From NCBI GenBank assembly GCA_963775625.1, contig CAVZJM010000003.1, forward strand, positions 62,001 to 126,000: 64,000 nt of DNA, in the 5' to 3' direction. Of this stretch, positions 8,748 to 17,083 are shown piece by piece (positions within the stretch are counted from its first letter, which is position 1; every line of letters starts with the position of its first letter). The notes beneath the pieces were generated by a model. That model worked only from the letters and a program-made list of their open reading frames with translations, was not told where the DNA came from and searched no databases. Position numbers and translations under genes: made by a program. This stretch comes from JAIBJN01 sp963775625. GTDB lineage: Bacteria; Actinomycetota; Thermoleophilia; Gaiellales; Gaiellaceae.

Positions 8748-10130
8748 CTAGCCCGACGGTAGGCGGAGCTCGAAGCGCGAGCCGCGCCCCATCACCGAGT
8801 CCAGGGTCAGGTCACCGCCGAGCGCCTGGGCGAGCTCCCGCGAGATCGCGAGTCCCAGCCCGGTGCCCTCGCCGTTCTCGCTCACGAACGGCCGGAAGAC
8901 CCGGTCGCGATCGCCGGGGGGAATGCCCGGGCCGGAATCCGTGACCGCCACCGAAACCGACCCGTTCGCCTGCAGGAGCGCCAGCGAGATCGAGCCGCCG
9001 TCGGGCGTCCACGAGAAGGCGTTCGCGAGCAGGTTGGAGACGATCTGGAGGACGCGGTCGCCGTCCGTCTGGACGACGGGATCGGCGCCGAGCGCGAGCT
9101 CGTAGCGGATCTCGCGGCGGCGTGCCTCCTCGGCGAACGAGTGGTAGCCCTGCTCCACCAGCCGCTTCAGCTCGACCTCTTCCTCCTCGAGCGTGAAGCT
9201 GTGCGCCTCGAGGCGGGCGAGGTCCACCAGGTCGCCGACGAGCCGGGCGAGCCGGTCCGTCGCAGCGCGGATGACGTCGAGCGAGGCCGCCCTGGCCGCC
9301 GGATCGTCCGCGAGCCCCTCGCCGAGGGCCGCGACGTGGCCGCGGATGGCCGTCAGCGGCGTTCGCAGCTCGTGAGAGACCCGCACGAGGAAGTTGCGCT
9401 CGTACGCCTCGGCCTCCGCGAGCCGCTCCGTCATCTCGCGGAACCGCTCGGTGAGATGGCCGATCTCGTCGCTCGAGCGAGGCTCGGGAAGCTCGGCCGC
9501 GTAGCGCCTCTCCGCCACCTCGTCGGCGGCCCGCGAGAGGGCCAGCAGCGGCTTGGTCAGGCGCCGGCTCAGATACCAGACGAGCAGGAGCGCGGTCGCG
9601 AGGCCGGCGAGGAACGCGAGGCCCAGGCGCCTCGTGAGGTCCATCCAGCGTGCCTGCAGCTCCGCCTGCGGCTTCGCGACGATGATCGCCCCGAAGGTCT
9701 CGTCCCCGAGCCGGATCGGATGGGCCGCCGCGAGATAGGTGCGCTCGGCGCCCGGCGGCTGGAAGTCGAACGTCTGCACGCGCCCGGCGTCCAGCGCCTC
9801 CTCGTCCAGGAGGCTCAGCGGGAGCGTCCGCAGCCCGGACGCCTGGCCCGGGAAGATCTCGACGCCCGCGTAGTAGAGGCGGGAGCCGGTCGCCTCCTCG
9901 AGCGACGGCGGGGCGAAACGCGGCGCGCGCAGACCCTCGTCGATGCTCGTGGTCGCCTGGAGCGTGTAGAGCTCCGCGAGGCCTTCGGCCTGGCGCCGAA
10001 GCTCGGCGAGGGTCCGCTCGCGCGTGTCGTCCTGGAAGAAGCGGACGGCGATGGCCGCGGTCACGAGCGCCGCCACCAGCACGCCGAGAAGGAAGATCGC
10101 CGGGAGCCGGAAGCGCAGTGAGCGCAGCAC
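8748..10130 (-). CDS. HAMP-domain sensor histidine kinase
   Basis: 460 residues. A membrane helix at about 10-30, an extracytoplasmic sensor region, a second helix at about 168-188, then HAMP, HisKA with the phosphoacceptor in VSHELRTPLTAIRGH, and an HATPase_c domain (N box ELLANAF-like region, DSGPGIPPGDRDRVF, GTGLGLAISRELA). It is the partner of the OmpR-type regulator encoded upstream at 10308-11015. The start is GTG at 10130, only 8 bp from the family I palindrome that separates the two genes, so translation or transcript stability of the kinase may be affected by that hairpin. Confidence 0.93.
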   Translation of the reverse strand: MLRSLRFRLPAIFLLGVLVAALVTAAIAVRFFQDDTRERTLAELRRQAEGLAELYTLQATTSIDEGLRAPRFAPPSLEEATGSRLYYAGVEIFPGQASGLRTLPLSLLDEEALDAGRVQTFDFQPPGAERTYLAAAHPIRLGDETFGAIIVAKPQAELQARWMDLTRRLGLAFLAGLATALLLVWYLSRRLTKPLLALSRAADEVAERRYAAELPEPRSSDEIGHLTERFREMTERLAEAEAYERNFLVRVSHELRTPLTAIRGHVAALGEGLADDPAARAASLDVIRAATDRLARLVGDLVDLARLEAHSFTLEEEEVELKRLVEQGYHSFAEEARRREIRYELALGADPVVQTDGDRVLQIVSNLLANAFSWTPDGGSISLALLQANGSVSVAVTDSGPGIPPGDRDRVFRPFVSENGEGTGLGLAISRELAQALGGDLTLDSVMGRGSRFELRLPSG

Positions 10131-10138
10131 CGTGCTGC

Positions 10139-10303
10139 CTAGTGCCCCGGCGGGTAATGCCGCCTAGCTTCTGCGTCGCGAGCACCAAGCATGAGCCCGC
10201 ATTCGACCGCGGCCAAGGCCGGACGCCTTGGCAAGGGCGAGGGTGGGCTCAGGCGCCGCGTGATCGCGGGGCAGAGGCAGGCATGTATTGCCTGACGGGG
10301 CAC
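10139..10303. repeat. Long palindromic repeat, family I, copy B (165 bp)
   Basis: Its outer 42 and 48 bp match the inverted copy at 5498-5590 at about 85% (shared blocks ctagtgccc, ttctgcgtcgcg, ccgcgtgatcgcggggcag, tgtattgc, ggggcac). The loop carries an extra segment of about 73 bp that is itself palindromic (gagcccgc with gtgggctc; ccaaggc with gccttgg). It fills the entire gap between a response regulator gene and its kinase gene. Mobile palindromic element (REP/MITE-like) or a structured RNA processing site are the two readings. Confidence 0.85.
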
Positions 10304-10307
10304 GGCA

Positions 10308-11015
10308 TCAGGAGGCGCGCGCGGCCTTGGGCTCCGTGGAGACCTTGTAGCCCACGCCCCAGACGGTGACGATCGGGGAGGCGTCGCCGAGCTTGCGCCG
10401 CAGCTGGCGGACGTGGACGTCCACCGTTCGGGTGTCGCCCGCGAACGTGTAACCCCAGACGCGCTCGAGCAGCTGGTCGCGGGTGAGCACGAGCCCGCGA
10501 TGGTCGAGGAGGTCCCAGAGAAGGTCGAACTCCTTCGGCGCGAGCTGCACCTCCTCGCCGAGGACGGTGACCTCGCGGCGCCCCGCGTCGACACGCAGGT
10601 CGCCGTGCTCGAGCACCGAGCTGACGAACTCGCGACGTTCCGGGCCCGAGCGCCGCAGGATCGACTTCACGCGCGCGACGAGCTCACCCGGGTTGAACGG
10701 CTTCGTGAGGTAGTCGTCCGCGCCGACCTCGAGGCCGATGATCTTGTCGATGTCTTCGTCGCGGGCGCTGAGCATGAGGATCGGAACGTCGGAACGCTGG
10801 CGGATGCGGCGGCAGACATCGATCCCGTCGAGGTCCGGGAGCATGAGGTCGAGGATGATCAGCGCCGGAGGGTCGGCGCTCGCCTTCTCGAGCGCATCGC
10901 CTCCGGTGTCGGCGACGCGCACGGTGAAGCCCGCGCGCTTGAGGTACATCCCGACGAATGACGCGATGCTCGACTCGTCCTCGACGATGAGGATCGCCTG
11001 CTTCTTCACGCCCAC
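10308..11015 (-). CDS. OmpR-family DNA-binding response regulator
   Basis: Receiver domain (ILIVEDESSIASFV, phosphoacceptor in LIILDLMLPDLDGIDV, ILMLSARDED, GADDYLTKPFNPGEL) followed by a winged-helix DNA-binding domain (VQLAPKEFDLLWDLL, DQLLERVWGY, TVDVHVRQLRRKLGD). GTG at 11015 (VGVKKQAILIVEDE) is preferred because the receiver begins there; an in-frame start at 11078 would add 21 residues without family support. A TACGGT box a few bases upstream suggests a nearly leaderless transcript. The kinase gene follows after the palindromic repeat. Confidence 0.93.
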   Translation of the reverse strand: MGVKKQAILIVEDESSIASFVGMYLKRAGFTVRVADTGGDALEKASADPPALIILDLMLPDLDGIDVCRRIRQRSDVPILMLSARDEDIDKIIGLEVGADDYLTKPFNPGELVARVKSILRRSGPERREFVSSVLEHGDLRVDAGRREVTVLGEEVQLAPKEFDLLWDLLDHRGLVLTRDQLLERVWGYTFAGDTRTVDVHVRQLRRKLGDASPIVTVWGVGYKVSTEPKAARAS

Positions 11016-11064
11016 GACACCGTATGGTGGCACACTCCCGGAGAAGGCAGCGGAGGTCAGCGGC

Positions 11065-11556
11065 CTACCTGCGGTCAAGGCGGCGTGTCTGCACGGACCG
11101 CGGCCAGTTGTGCCAGCTTCCCCCGCCGATTCTGTACCTGCCGGTCGGCCCCTGGTCGACTGCGTCGAGCGTGAGCGATCCCAGCACCCTGCCGCCCGCG
11201 CTGATCCGGCGCCCGGTCATGATCGCCTGCCATCTGCCGCCGGACCAGATGCGGCAGCCGATCGAACTGCCGCGAAGCTCGACCGTGCGCGAGCTCACCC
11301 GGCGTGGGCGCCTCGAGCAATTGTAGTTGGGCCGCCCTGGGCCCGAGGCGTCGACGATCCTGAGTCGGCCGCGGCCGATGGTGACGAAGAGCGAGCCCCG
11401 CCCGGTGACAGCCGCTCGGCCGTTGCCCCTCTGCAAGTCGAGCCATTCCGCCCCGGGTGTGCGAAGCACGACCGGCACCGACCCGAACGCGGCCTCGGCG
11501 ACGCCGGCCGCGAGCGCCGCGACGGCAAACAGGACCAGGATTCGCCGCATGTGCAC
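11065..11556 (-). CDS. Secreted hypothetical protein
   Basis: 163 residues with a typical signal peptide (RRILVLFAVAALAAGVAEAAFG; cleavage probably after AEA). The mature part is basic, glycine- and arginine-rich, with two cysteines (NCSRRP and GCRIWSGG) about 20 residues apart that could form a disulphide. WLDLQ..., GRLRIVDASGPG and YRIGGGSWHNWP suggest a beta-rich fold. No family was recognised. It is upstream of, and in line with, the response regulator gene, so it might belong to the same signalling unit; that is only inferred from position. Confidence 0.6.
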   Translation of the reverse strand: MHMRRILVLFAVAALAAGVAEAAFGSVPVVLRTPGAEWLDLQRGNGRAAVTGRGSLFVTIGRGRLRIVDASGPGRPNYNCSRRPRRVSSRTVELRGSSIGCRIWSGGRWQAIMTGRRISAGGRVLGSLTLDAVDQGPTGRYRIGGGSWHNWPRSVQTRRLDRR

Positions 11557-11684
11557 AGAACTATCTTCTCACCGCATGAGACTTCAATTACCTGCCTGTA
11601 AGAAATCTGTAAACGCGTCGCGACGGCTCTCCGCCGGCCGCCCGGGTGCGTCCGCGGCCGTCCGTACCATCGACGAGACCTCTG

Positions 11685-11945
11685 ATGGACGAGCGGGCAC
11701 GGCATGATCGCACGCTGCGCCTCCTCGAGGCGCGCCTGGAAGCCCTCGCGGATGCGTGCGAGCGGGCTCCGCGCGGCGAGCGCCGGTTCGAGCCGGAGAT
11801 CGTCGCCGCGGTGGCGGCCACCCGGCACGCCGTCGAGCTCGGGCTGATCAGCGCGCAGGAAGGCGACGCGGTCTGGAGCGCCGTGGCGAGCCGGCACCCA
11901 CGCGCCGCGTGGTGCAGGCGGGGGCCGCGGCTGCTGGCCGCCTGA
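11685..11945 (+). CDS. Small hypothetical protein
   Basis: 86 residues from ATG 11685 (MDERARHDRTLRLLEARLEALADACERAP). Predicted helical throughout, with a helix-loop-helix look (ARHAVELGLISAQEGDAVWSAVASRHP) and an Arg-rich end. No recognised domain. A longer in-frame start at 11646 exists but adds an Arg/Pro stretch of low plausibility. It is convergent with the zinc-ribbon gene at 11962. Confidence 0.5.
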   Translation: MDERARHDRTLRLLEARLEALADACERAPRGERRFEPEIVAAVAATRHAVELGLISAQEGDAVWSAVASRHPRAAWCRRGPRLLAA

Positions 11946-11961
11946 GCGAGCTCCGACCGGA

Positions 11962-12213
11962 TCAGGCCACTAGGCGGACGGTGCCGCGCAGCCCGACGGC
12001 GTTCTCTCGCTCGTGGCGCTCGGTGCGCGACCAGCCGTCCTGGGTCGCGGCCGGCTCGCAGAGGTGGCAGACGACCCGCGGCACCTGACGCTCCTCGGCG
12101 CTCCGCCAGTACCGAAAGTGCTCCCCGGCGAGGAGGTTCCGGCGGCAGAGCACGCAGAGCGTCATCTGCCCCTCGATCGTAGGGAGGGCCTCGGACGGCG
12201 CGAGCGCCTCCAA
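11962..12213 (-). CDS. Small zinc-ribbon-like protein
   Basis: 83 residues with two CxxC pairs, TLCVLCRRNLLAGE and VVCHLCEPAA, spaced about 29 residues apart as in treble-clef or rubredoxin-like zinc knuckles; HFRYW lies between them. The tail is basic. The role is unknown; such small proteins are often nucleic-acid or protein adaptors. It is divergent from the GAF protein gene at 12245, with 31 bp between starts. Confidence 0.6.
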   Translation of the reverse strand: MEALAPSEALPTIEGQMTLCVLCRRNLLAGEHFRYWRSAEERQVPRVVCHLCEPAATQDGWSRTERHERENAVGLRGTVRLVA

Positions 12214-12244
12214 CCGCCGCGACCTGCGGCATACTGCTCGGGCA

Positions 12245-12706
12245 ATGCCCGGAGGCCAGGGGTACCCGGACTCGAGGCCGGTCGCGCCCGTTCCGCTCGA
12301 GCGCGACGAGAGCGTCAGGGAGATCTGCCGCCAGGCGCTCGAGCGCCTGGGCGAGCAGCTGCCGGAGGCCCACCTCTACTGCCATCTCCGGGTGGCCAAC
12401 TCGCTGCGCGTCGTCGCCGCGGAAGGCGGGCTTCGACTCATCTACGAGGTCAGGCGCGAGCAGGGTGGCATCTGCTGGCGCGCCGCCGAGACCCGCGAGC
12501 CGCAGCTCGTCGAGGACGTCAGGCGCGATCCCGACTACATGACGACCGACGAGAGCGTCTGCTCGGAGGTGGCCGTCCCGGTGGTCGGCGACCACGACAC
12601 GCTGCTCGTGCTCGACGCCGAGTTCCCCGACCGCACGTTTACGCCCCAGGAGGCCGAAACGGTCCTCGCGGAGGCGGCCCTCCTCGAGGCCGAGCTGGCC
12701 AACTAG
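12245..12706 (+). CDS. GAF domain protein
   Basis: 153 residues forming one GAF-type ligand-binding domain: LERLGEQLPEAHLYCHLRV, LIYEVRREQGGICWRAAETREPQLVEDVRRDPDY and SEVAVPVVGDHDTLLVLDAEFPDRTFTPQEAETV match the pattern of stand-alone GAF proteins (fRMsr-like arrangement). The cysteines (YCHL, GICWR, SVCSE) are not clearly those of methionine-(R)-sulfoxide reductase, so enzymatic activity is uncertain; a cyclic nucleotide or small-molecule sensor is the alternative. Confidence 0.8.
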   Translation: MPGGQGYPDSRPVAPVPLERDESVREICRQALERLGEQLPEAHLYCHLRVANSLRVVAAEGGLRLIYEVRREQGGICWRAAETREPQLVEDVRRDPDYMTTDESVCSEVAVPVVGDHDTLLVLDAEFPDRTFTPQEAETVLAEAALLEAELAN

Positions 12707-12727
12707 CGCCGCGTTACTGGACAGCGG

Positions 12728-13588
12728 TCAGCCGTAGCGGAAGAAGCCCTCGCCGGTCTTCCGCCCCAGCTTGCCCTCGTCCCGCATCCGGACCAGGCGC
12801 TTTGGCGGCGCCATGCGCTCTTCGCCGAGCGCGCCGTGGAGCGCCTCGGAAGCGTGGACGTGAACGTCGACGCCGATCAGGTCGATCAGCGCGCACGGCC
12901 CGATCGGCCAGTTGACGCCGCGCGTCATTGCCTTGTCGAGATCGTCGGGCGAGACGCCGGCCTCGTCGAGGACGCGGACGCAGTCGTTCAGGAGCGGGAT
13001 GAGGATGCGGTTGACGACGAAGCCTGGCGTGTCGTTGCAGCGGATCGGCTCCTTGCCCAACCGCTCGGCCAGCTCGAAGGCCGTGTCGACGGCCTCGGGC
13101 GACGCGAGCTCCGTGCGCACGATCTCGACCAGCGGCAGCACCGGTGCAGGGTTGAAGAAGTGCATGCCGACGACGCGCTCAGGGCGCGTGGTCGCGGCGG
13201 CCACGTCCGCGACGGAGAGGGCCGAGGTGTTGGTCGCCAGGACGGCGCTCTCCCCCACCAGGCCGTCGAGGGCGCGAAAGAGCTCGCGCTTGGCGTCGAG
13301 CTCCTCGACGATCGCCTCGATCACCAGGTCGCAGCCGGCGAGACCGTCGAGCTCCGTCGTCGTCGTCAGCCGGGCCAGAGCCGCGTCGCGCTCGTCCGCG
13401 GTCAGTCGGCCCTTGTCGACGCCGCGGCCCAGGTAATGGGCGATTCGCTCGCGGGCGCGCTCGCAGAGCTCGTCGCTCACCTCGCGGCCGACGGTTGCGA
13501 TCCCGGCCTGCACGCAGACCTGCGCGATCCCGGCGCCCATCGTGCCGAGACCGACGACGCCCACCCTCTGCACAGCGGCTCCGCCCAT
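12728..13588 (-). CDS. 3-hydroxyacyl-CoA (3-hydroxybutyryl-CoA) dehydrogenase
   Basis: 286 residues from ATG 13588, the usual length for the short monofunctional family. Rossmann motif GVVGLGTMGAGIAQV at the N-terminus, LVIEAIVEELDAKRELF, the NTSALSV segment, catalytic His in GMHFFNPAPVLPLVE and the TPGFVVNRIL signature are all present; the C-terminal dimer domain ends with RKTGEGFFRYG. It oxidises 3-hydroxyacyl-CoA to 3-oxoacyl-CoA with NAD+ in beta-oxidation or butyrate-type metabolism. It is divergent from the aldehyde dehydrogenase gene with 48 bp between starts. Confidence 0.93.
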   Translation of the reverse strand: MGGAAVQRVGVVGLGTMGAGIAQVCVQAGIATVGREVSDELCERARERIAHYLGRGVDKGRLTADERDAALARLTTTTELDGLAGCDLVIEAIVEELDAKRELFRALDGLVGESAVLATNTSALSVADVAAATTRPERVVGMHFFNPAPVLPLVEIVRTELASPEAVDTAFELAERLGKEPIRCNDTPGFVVNRILIPLLNDCVRVLDEAGVSPDDLDKAMTRGVNWPIGPCALIDLIGVDVHVHASEALHGALGEERMAPPKRLVRMRDEGKLGRKTGEGFFRYG

Positions 13589-13636
13589 CCGGCCGTGATT
13601 GTCGCCGCTTCGCGATTCACGTGCTTGAATAGCGGC

Positions 13637-15067
13637 ATGGCGGTCACGGCCCGCGAGCGCAAGCTCCTCCTGGACGGCGAATGGGTCGAGACGGGCGAGT
13701 GGCACGAGGTGCGCTCCCCCTACTCCGGGGAGGTCGTCGGGCGCGTGGCCCGCGCCGGAGGCGCCGAGGCCCAGCGCGCCGTCGACGCCGCGGCCCGCGC
13801 GATGGCCGACCCCCTGCCGGCGCACGCCCGCGCGGAGATCCTCGATCGGACCGCGGACCTGGTCGCTGAGCGCCAGGAGGAGATCGCCCGAACGATCTGC
13901 GACGAGGCCGGCAAGCCGATCAAGACCGCACGGGTCGAGGCCGAGCGCGCCGTCTCCACCTTCCGGGCCGCCGCCGCCGAGGCCCGCACGCTCGCCGGCG
14001 ACGTCGTCCCGATGGACGCGAGCCCGGCCGGCGTGGGCAGGGTCGCTTACACGACCCGGCTCCCGATCGGCGTCGTCGGCGCGATCTCGCCGTTCAACTT
14101 CCCGTTCAACCTCGTCGCCCACAAGGTCGCGCCCGCGCTCGCCGCCGGCTGCGCCGTCGTGCTCAAGCCTGCGAGCCAGACGCCGTTCTCGGCGCTTCTG
14201 CTCGCCGAGCTGGAAGCCGAGGCGGGTCTCCCGCCGGGTTGGCTGAACGTGCTCGTCGGCCGGGCGGCGGAGATCGGCGACGTGCTAGTCGAGGACGAGC
14301 GCGTCCGCCTGATCAGCTTCACCGGCTCGGCGGAGGTCGGCTGGAAGCTCCGCGAGCGCGCCGCCAAGAAGAAAGTCCTGCTCGAGCTCGGGAACGCCAC
14401 GCCGATGATCGTCGAGGCGGATGCCGACGTCGAGGACGCGGCCGCGAAGGCGGCCGCGAACGCGTTCTCCTTCGCCGGCCAGAGCTGCATCTCCATCCAG
14501 CGCGTCTACGTGGCCCGTCCGGCCTACGACGAGTTCCTCGCCGGGTTCCTCCCGAAGGTCGAGGCGCTGCGCGTCGGCGACCCCGCGGACGACACGACGG
14601 ACGTCGGCCCCGTGATCGATTCCGAGGCGAAGGAGCGGATCCTCGAGTGGATCGAGGAGGCGAAGGCCCAGGGCGCGGCCGTGCTCGCCGGCGGCGAGAC
14701 GACCGAGGACGGCCTGCTCTCGCCGACCGTGCTCGGCGACGTGACTCCCGAGATGAAGGTCTCCTGCCTCGAGGTCTTCGGCCCTCTCTGCACCGTCTCG
14801 CCGTACGACTCGCTGGACGAGGCCTTCGACCGCGCCAACGGCACCGAGTACGGCCTGCAGGCCGGGATCTTCACGCGGAGCGTCAAGACGGCCATGGCGG
14901 CCGGGTCGGCGCTCGAGTTCGGCGGCGTGCTCGTGAACGAGGCGCCGACCTTCCGGGCCGACCAGATGCCCTATGGGGGCGTGAAGGCATCGGGCAACAC
15001 GAAGGAGGGGCCGCACTACTCGGTGCGCGAGATGACCGAGGAGCGGCTCGTCGTGATCGCCCGCTGA
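13637..15067 (+). CDS. NAD(P)-dependent aldehyde dehydrogenase
   Basis: 476 residues from ATG 13637. ALDH fold: SPFNFPFNLVAHKVAPALAAG, cofactor-binding ISFTGSAEVGWKLRERA, catalytic Cys in FSFAGQSCISIQRVY and the ELF-type ECFGP equivalent EVFGPLCTVSPYDSL. The general-base glutamate sits in LLELGNATPMIVEADAD, close to the LELGSNA pattern of lactaldehyde and phosphonoacetaldehyde dehydrogenases rather than the common ELGGK. The natural substrate is not determinable from sequence; the neighbouring 3-hydroxyacyl-CoA dehydrogenase hints at fatty acid or aldehyde catabolism. Confidence 0.93.
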   Translation: MAVTARERKLLLDGEWVETGEWHEVRSPYSGEVVGRVARAGGAEAQRAVDAAARAMADPLPAHARAEILDRTADLVAERQEEIARTICDEAGKPIKTARVEAERAVSTFRAAAAEARTLAGDVVPMDASPAGVGRVAYTTRLPIGVVGAISPFNFPFNLVAHKVAPALAAGCAVVLKPASQTPFSALLLAELEAEAGLPPGWLNVLVGRAAEIGDVLVEDERVRLISFTGSAEVGWKLRERAAKKKVLLELGNATPMIVEADADVEDAAAKAAANAFSFAGQSCISIQRVYVARPAYDEFLAGFLPKVEALRVGDPADDTTDVGPVIDSEAKERILEWIEEAKAQGAAVLAGGETTEDGLLSPTVLGDVTPEMKVSCLEVFGPLCTVSPYDSLDEAFDRANGTEYGLQAGIFTRSVKTAMAAGSALEFGGVLVNEAPTFRADQMPYGGVKASGNTKEGPHYSVREMTEERLVVIAR

Positions 15068-15125
15068 CTGCGGCGCGGCAGGGTTCGCGATCCAAGGCGT
15101 CCGTTAGACTCGACGGCTGGCTGCG

Positions 15126-15704
15126 ATGCCTGGACGCATGAACGACGACTTCTCCCGCCAGGCCCGACCACCCGAGCCCGGCGAGGAGGTCGTCGAGGTC
15201 GTCGAGACGACCGGTCCGCCGCCCGAGCCGGATCCCGCGCGGCTCCAGCGCGAGCGCCGCGAGCTGACAGACCGGCGCGAGATCGAGATGCGGGACGTGG
15301 GCGGCCTCGCCGTCGAGATGGTGCGCCGCGACCGCTGGAACCCCGACCTCCTCGTCTCCCGCGCGCACGAGGTGCTCGCGCTCGAGCAGCGCATGCACGA
15401 GCTCGACGCGCTCCTGGTCGCCGAGGCGACCGTCCGGAGCTTCCCGAACGTCTCCTACTGCCGGTGCGGCGCGCCGCTCGTCCCGGGTGTCCACTTCTGC
15501 GGGCACTGCGGGCGACCGGCTCCCACGACCCCGCCGGTGCTCACGTGCATCCATTGCGGCCAGCCGCTTCCTGCGGGCGTCAACTTCTGCTCGTTCTGCG
15601 GGAACCCGGCCGCCGCCGAGGACTACGATCCCGCACCAGAGCCCGTCGAGGAGACCATGGTGCGACCCTCGCCTCCGGACGACGAGCTTCAGGGCCGGCT
15701 GTGA
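15126..15704 (+). CDS. Double zinc-ribbon protein
   Basis: 192 residues. The N-terminal half is charged and helical; the C-terminal half carries two zinc ribbons, C-R-C...HFCGHCGRP and CIHCGQPL...NFCSFCGNP (DZANK type). Probably a scaffold or adaptor. A TAGACT -10-like box at 15105-15110 fits a start at 15126; Met5 (15138) is an alternative. Its stop overlaps the GTG of the next gene (GTGA), so the two are cotranslated. Confidence 0.75.
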   Translation: MPGRMNDDFSRQARPPEPGEEVVEVVETTGPPPEPDPARLQRERRELTDRREIEMRDVGGLAVEMVRRDRWNPDLLVSRAHEVLALEQRMHELDALLVAEATVRSFPNVSYCRCGAPLVPGVHFCGHCGRPAPTTPPVLTCIHCGQPLPAGVNFCSFCGNPAAAEDYDPAPEPVEETMVRPSPPDDELQGRL

Positions 15705-16432
15705 GCACCCCGCCTCACGATCCGCCGCCCGCGCACGACGGGCAGCTCGACTGCCCACGCTGCGGCGCGCCTCACGACCCGCTGCAGGAGTACTGCCTCG
15801 AGTGCGGGCTCCGCCTCGTGGCCCTCCCGCGTCAGCGCTACACGCGCACGATCGTCTGGTCGCGGGAGTCGCCGATCTGGCTCTGGACAGCTCTCGGAGC
15901 CCTGCTCCTCGTCGCCCTGGCGGCTGGCGCAATCGTGGCCCTGGCGGCCACCGACGACGAGAAGGACGCCGCGCCGAGCGTCTCCAGCCTGGCTCCGACC
16001 ACCGACACCGTCCCGACGGTCCCGGTGATCCCGACGACGGACACGCTCACGACTCCGTCGACCCTCACGCTCCCCACGACGACCACGCTGCCGACGACCT
16101 CGACGCAGCCGACGACGAGCACGCAGGGGACGACGACGACGTCGAACACGATCATCTCCTGGCCGGCCGGGACGGACGGGTGGACGGTGATCCTGCGCTC
16201 GACCCCGACGAGCGAGGGCCGAGGCCCCGCCGATTCGGCCGCCCAGCAGGCGATCAACGCCGGCCTCCGCCAGGTCGGCGTGCTGAACTCGTCGGACTAC
16301 GACAGCCTGAACCCGGGCTACTACGTCACGTTCACCGGCGTGTACACGAGCGAGACCCAGGCCGAGGGCGCCCTGCCGAACGCGCGGAGCAAAGGCTTCC
16401 CCACCGCGTACGTCCGCCGCGTCGCCGACTAG
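15701..16432 (+). CDS. Zinc-ribbon membrane protein with SPOR domain
   Basis: 243 residues from GTG 15701. A cytoplasmic zinc ribbon (CPRCGAPHDPLQEYCLECGL), one membrane helix at about 60-82 (WLWTALGALLLVALAAGAIVALAA), a long Thr/Pro-rich linker and a C-terminal SPOR-like domain (WTVILRSTP...GYYVTFTGVYTSETQAEGALPNARSKGFPTAYVRRV). SPOR domains bind denuded glycan strands of peptidoglycan at division sites, so a cell-envelope role is likely. It is coupled to the preceding zinc-ribbon gene. Confidence 0.8.
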   Translation: MSTPPHDPPPAHDGQLDCPRCGAPHDPLQEYCLECGLRLVALPRQRYTRTIVWSRESPIWLWTALGALLLVALAAGAIVALAATDDEKDAAPSVSSLAPTTDTVPTVPVIPTTDTLTTPSTLTLPTTTTLPTTSTQPTTSTQGTTTTSNTIISWPAGTDGWTVILRSTPTSEGRGPADSAAQQAINAGLRQVGVLNSSDYDSLNPGYYVTFTGVYTSETQAEGALPNARSKGFPTAYVRRVAD

Positions 16433-16459
16433 TTTGTGACGGACGCCTCAGGCGCGACT

Positions 16460-16489
16460 TTGTAACACCCGCACGGACCGTGTTAGACT
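16460..16489 (+). promoter_or_regulatory. Putative housekeeping promoter
   Basis: TTGTAA at 16460-16465 and TAGACT at 16484-16489 with an 18-bp spacer fit a primary-sigma promoter of actinobacterial type. It lies 85 bp upstream of the GTG start at 16574; the intervening leader is AT-richer than its surroundings. Confidence 0.55.
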
Positions 16490-16573
16490 CCCCCGGCGGA
16501 GCGGTTTCGGGGGCTCCCTTAACCCGATGTTAATGATGATTTGCAGGCATTTCACGTCGGCAAGGGGTAGCGT

Positions 16574-17026
16574 GTGAGCGAGCAGGCCCACGAGAGGATT
16601 GTCACCCGCATGTATCAGTACTCCAGGGCGATCTATCGGTCGATCAAGGATCTCATCGACCCGTGGGCGGAGCCCGAGAAGCAACTCGAGTACCGCCGAG
16701 AAGTCCTCGCGGCCTGCGAGGAGTGCGTCGAGCGCCTGGCCAAGGATCCACGCTACTTCGCCCATCCCGACCGCACCCTCTTCCAGGACATCCGCCGCTA
16801 CTTCCCGATCACGTACCAGGCGCAGGTCGCCTGGGCCGTGACCGAGGGGATCGGCGCCGCGGTCGAGTACATCGAGGCGCAGATCGAGGCCGGCGCGTTC
16901 GACGGCGGCGTCGCCCGCTGCCGCGCGACGACGCGCAAGGGGAAGCCGTGCCAGCGCACTCCGCTCCCCGAGCGCGAGTACTGCCCGTCGCACCAGCACC
17001 TCGAAGCGCGCCCGGCCGCGGCCTAG
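16574..17026 (+). CDS. Hypothetical protein with C-terminal CxnC...CxxH zinc motif
   Basis: 150 residues from GTG 16574. The N-terminal 110 residues are helical and Tyr/Arg-rich with no recognised domain. The C-terminus holds C-R-A-T-T-R-K-G-K-P-C...YCPSHQH, the short Cys3-His motif found at the ends of many otherwise unrelated proteins (DUF5763-like). This probably binds zinc and perhaps nucleic acid. A promoter with consensus-like boxes lies just upstream and nothing suggests an operon, so it is likely a monocistronic gene. Confidence 0.7.
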   Translation: MSEQAHERIVTRMYQYSRAIYRSIKDLIDPWAEPEKQLEYRREVLAACEECVERLAKDPRYFAHPDRTLFQDIRRYFPITYQAQVAWAVTEGIGAAVEYIEAQIEAGAFDGGVARCRATTRKGKPCQRTPLPEREYCPSHQHLEARPAAA

Positions 17027-17083
17027 CTGCCCGCCGCTCAACCACCGCCCCGGACGTTCTAGCCGCGTCCACGCAGGGCATGC

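Noticed and set aside
15838..16257. Val-rich minus-strand frame of 139 codons
   Set aside because: Antisense to the Thr/Pro linker of the SPOR protein; the valine repeats are the mirror of ACG/ACC-rich codons.
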